Assembly: GCA_028717165.1 (NCBI GenBank)
Contig: JAQUOK010000198.1
Coordinates: 1-6,325 of the forward strand
Length of the DNA: 6,325 nt
From: Victivallaceae bacterium
GTDB taxonomy: Bacteria; Verrucomicrobiota; Lentisphaeria; Victivallales; Victivallaceae
Direction of reading: 5' to 3'
Of this stretch, positions 4,560-6,325 are shown piece after piece. The notes beneath the pieces are model-generated. The model was not told where the DNA came from. It did not search any database and saw only the letters and a list, made by a program, of their open reading frames with translations. Position 1 is the stretch's first letter. Each line of letters begins with the position of its first letter. The position numbers and the translations under genes are program-made.

Positions 4560-5675
4560 TTAAAAAGTTTTATGCATCCGGTCGCAGTAATAACGGACAT
4601 TATCCCACTTTGCGCCGGGCGGGATTCGATGGTCGGGACAGGGGATGAAACCGCCCTGCTCAACCAGCGGCTTCAGTCTTTTTATTTCAGCGTCAACCGC
4701 CTTGAAATCCATGGCAAAAACATTTTTGTTCATGCCGCCGACGCCTTTCAGGCCGCGGCCGTACCGTTCGCGCCACGGTGCGATACTGGCGTTCCAGGTA
4801 CCGACCTCTATCGGAAACATGGTATTCACACCGTTATTTATCCACGTTGGAATAAGTGAATCTATAAGGCCGTCGCAATCCACTGAAACAATATTTATGC
4901 CGTGTTTATTCAGCAAAGCGGTGATCCGTTTGTAATGCGGGCCGCACTTTTCGTCAAACACCGACGGTATGACCAGCGGCCCGTTCTTAAAGCAGATATC
5001 CTCCCAGAAATTACCGTAATCAAATTTTACTCCCGTTTCCAGAACCGTTTCCAGGCATTTGCAGGTGAGTTCCGCGCAGGTATTGATAATTTCATCATAA
5101 AGACCGGGATCATCCGCCCAGAGATAGCTGACCCCGGCAACCCCGAGCCAGTTGCGGATTGCCCCGATCATGCTGCCGCAGCCAAGCCCCAGCGGTTCGC
5201 TGCGGGTTTCCTGTTCTTTTTTCAGTTCCTCAAGCCGTTTAAAGTCTATTCTTTCTTTGGAAAACTGCAGGCGCGGCAGGAAATGTTCTTCCCAGGACTT
5301 CCGGTCCTTGAGCAAATGGTCTATTTCCGCCGGAATAGACCCGGCATCGGGGGCTTCCAGAACGACGACGCCGAAAGGATCCCGGACTTTTCTGGAACCG
5401 TCGGGCAATTCTTCGATTACCTCCCGCACAAAAACCGGATCGATATTGGTATTTGCCCCGAAACCGTAACAGCTCCAGCCGAAATCAAAACCAAGTCTTT
5501 TCATTGCTTCCGGCGGCGGATTTCCGCCGCTGCGGCCTTCCGCCTCATTCCGGCTTATATGGCCTTCTTTAACCCATTTCTCAAGAGTTTCATCCCAAAG
5601 CCCGAAATGGACCACCGGCAGGCGGTCGTAATTTTCATAATTCATTATCGCGTGAATGCGTTCCCGGTTATCCAT
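4560..5675 (-). CDS. Uroporphyrinogen decarboxylase-fold family protein (not HemE), possible methyltransferase-type enzyme
   Basis: The 371-residue length is typical of the URO-D superfamily (TIM barrel). Landmarks are the N-terminal RERIHAIMNYENYDRLPVV (about 4-22), W225-E226-D227 leading to GPLVIPSVFDEKCGPHYKRI (about 232-251), the strand VSVDCDGLIDSLIPTW (263-278) followed by GVNTMFPIEVG (282-292), and GGFIPCPDHRIPPGAKWDNVRYY (about 341-363). These match the family regions that bind metal or substrate in MtaA/MtbA-like corrinoid methyltransferases. True HemE motifs are absent. The usual His-x-Cys metal pair appears as Val265-Asp-Cys267, while the late Cys (346) is kept. The reaction cannot be assigned; methyl transfer or a sugar- or cofactor-related step are possibilities. 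No signal peptide, so cytoplasmic. ATG at 5675 is supported by an upstream AGGA and by the family N-terminus. It is divergent from an AraC regulator that probably controls it. Confidence 0.88.
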   Translation of the reverse strand: MDNRERIHAIMNYENYDRLPVVHFGLWDETLEKWVKEGHISRNEAEGRSGGNPPPEAMKRLGFDFGWSCYGFGANTNIDPVFVREVIEELPDGSRKVRDPFGVVVLEAPDAGSIPAEIDHLLKDRKSWEEHFLPRLQFSKERIDFKRLEELKKEQETRSEPLGLGCGSMIGAIRNWLGVAGVSYLWADDPGLYDEIINTCAELTCKCLETVLETGVKFDYGNFWEDICFKNGPLVIPSVFDEKCGPHYKRITALLNKHGINIVSVDCDGLIDSLIPTWINNGVNTMFPIEVGTWNASIAPWRERYGRGLKGVGGMNKNVFAMDFKAVDAEIKRLKPLVEQGGFIPCPDHRIPPGAKWDNVRYYCDRMHKTF

Positions 5676-5768
5676 AATAATATTCCTGTTTTGTTACAGC
5701 AAATAATTTTACAATTTTTCTTTCAAAAGTACATGGCGGCAAATATTAAAAGCATGTATAATAATAAG
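5676..5768. promoter_or_regulatory. Divergent control region with candidate operator and AraC-gene -10 box
   Basis: This 93-bp AT-rich region separates two head-to-head genes. TACATG (5730-5735) and CATGTA (5753-5758) are perfect inverted 6-mers 17 bases apart, a candidate regulator site. On the plus strand TATAAT (5757-5762) ends six bases before the ATG at 5769, without a recognisable -35 (TGGCGG at 17). On the minus strand TAAAAT near 5707-5712 could be a weak -10 for the decarboxylase-like gene, also with no good -35. Both promoters look activator-dependent. Confidence 0.4.
5684..5687 (-). promoter_or_regulatory. Ribosome binding site of the decarboxylase-family gene
   Basis: AGGA on the minus strand lies eight bases before the ATG at 5675, in an otherwise A/T-only context. 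It is moderate in strength but well placed. Confidence 0.6.
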
Positions 5769-6325
5769 ATGAACATTAAAAAAGCAAGAACAATAAGTAC
5801 GGAAGCCGTCAAACCGGCTGTTCGCTTTTCAAACTATATAGAGGTCAAGCCCGGAACCGGCTGGGGGCCCCGTACCATACCTGACTTTGAGCTTATCCTG
5901 ACGGTCTCCGGGAAATACAGCTATTTCCAATGCGATACCGGCAAAAAAACCGAAATAGGCGAAGGGAACGTTATCTGCATCCCTCCCGGAGAAAAACATG
6001 TATTCAAATGCGAATCAGCTTATTACAACCGGCCGGTAATTGCCTGTATTCACCTGGAACTGTCTGAAGGTGCGTTCCTGGCCGGAGAATACCGGCTTGC
6101 GGATTTTCCCCCGCTGGTGACGGATACCCGCGGCGACACCGCCGTCCATGAACTTTTCAGGAATTGCCGCAATACTTTTGAAGGTTTCGGAAAATACCGG
6201 CGGGAAATACTCAATACGACCGCCAGGGAATTGTGGCTGCGGCTTGCCGAATATCGGGAAGGAACGGGCGAAAGGACATTATCTCCCCGCATCCGGCAAA
6301 TGACTATGTTCCTTGAAAAAAATAT
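5769..6325 (+). CDS. AraC-family transcriptional regulator, N-terminal cupin domain (truncated at window edge)
   Basis: The frame stays open for 185 codons to the right edge, so the C-terminus is missing. Residues about 30-100 form the AraC-type sugar-binding cupin: PDFELILTVSGKYSYF (38-53), then GEGNVICIPPGEKHVFKC (64-81) with the typical P-P-G-x-x-H, and a final strand CIHLEL (93-98). Residues 120-165 are the helical linker. LSPRIRQMTMFLEKN (171-185) matches the beginning of the two-HTH DNA-binding domain, which lies outside the window. It is expected to be a cytoplasmic, ligand-responsive activator, and its head-to-head position makes the decarboxylase-like gene its likely target. The start is uncertain: in-frame ATGs at 5733, 5754 and 5769 all lack a good Shine-Dalgarno site. 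The last is used here because a TATAAT box lies just before it. The ligand is unknown. Confidence 0.85.
   Translation, partial: MNIKKARTISTEAVKPAVRFSNYIEVKPGTGWGPRTIPDFELILTVSGKYSYFQCDTGKKTEIGEGNVICIPPGEKHVFKCESAYYNRPVIACIHLELSEGAFLAGEYRLADFPPLVTDTRGDTAVHELFRNCRNTFEGFGKYRREILNTTARELWLRLAEYREGTGERTLSPRIRQMTMFLEKN

Noticed and set aside
4572..5469. Plus-strand frames antisense to the decarboxylase-family gene
   Set aside because: The minus-strand frame matches a known family along its whole length; the antisense frames are Pro/Ser/Arg-rich by-products.
4560..5675. Assignment as hemE, uroporphyrinogen III decarboxylase of haem synthesis
   Set aside because: The HemE N-terminal substrate loop and signature are missing, and the central strand and GGFIPCPDHRIPP region follow the methyltransferase-like branch.
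6050..6292. Minus-strand 80-residue frame at the right end
   Set aside because: It is antisense to the AraC-family frame and Ser/Arg-rich with no family signature.

Overview
The window most resembles a chromosomal segment from the Lentisphaerota (Victivallis-like) or a close relative in the Planctomycetota-Verrucomicrobiota-Chlamydiota group. The main reason is a single H-X9-DG pseudopilin with the N-terminus MKIFNKFTLIELL. That protein type, together with non-HemE uroporphyrinogen-decarboxylase-fold proteins and cupin-type AraC regulators, is strongly expanded in those bacteria. The assignment is an inference from protein style, not from a marker gene.

Layout. (1) Positions 1-2901, minus strand: two overlapping genes. 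The promoter-proximal gene (457-2901, TTG start) encodes an 814-residue HEAT-repeat protein. It has an N-terminal globular domain, a long helical middle and a striking cationic C-terminal tail. Its stop codon overlaps the start of a second gene (467 down to 1, cut by the window edge), whose N-terminal domain is a divergent paralogue of the first protein's. A sigma70-type promoter (perfect TATAAT, 17-base spacer) lies at 3067-3095 and implies a leader of about 160 nt. (2) Positions 2902-3340: intergenic, with that promoter, one copy (A) of a degenerate dispersed repeat, and an intrinsic terminator serving the next gene. (3) Positions 3341-3928, minus: the orphan pseudopilin gene, with a strong ribosome binding site and its own terminator. 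(4) Positions 3929-4559: a gene-free stretch. It holds a very AT-rich block, a 132-bp fold-back element with perfect 10-bp terminal inverted repeats (4274-4405), REP-like palindromes and the second copy (B) of the dispersed repeat. (5) Positions 4560-5675, minus: a uroporphyrinogen-decarboxylase-family protein that is not HemE and has an altered metal site. (6) Positions 5769-6325, plus: the start of a divergently transcribed AraC-family regulator, truncated by the window edge, which probably controls the decarboxylase-like gene through the 93-bp shared intergenic region.

How the genes fit together. The two HEAT/N-domain proteins are probably translationally coupled and may act as partners at the membrane. 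The regulator and decarboxylase-like gene form a typical divergent regulator/enzyme pair. The pseudopilin is a stand-alone cassette bracketed by repeats in direct orientation. No RNA gene, CRISPR array or transposase gene is visible. The most unusual items are the acid-free amphipathic tail of the 814-residue protein, its tandem N-domain partner, and the fold-back/REP-like repeat cluster.
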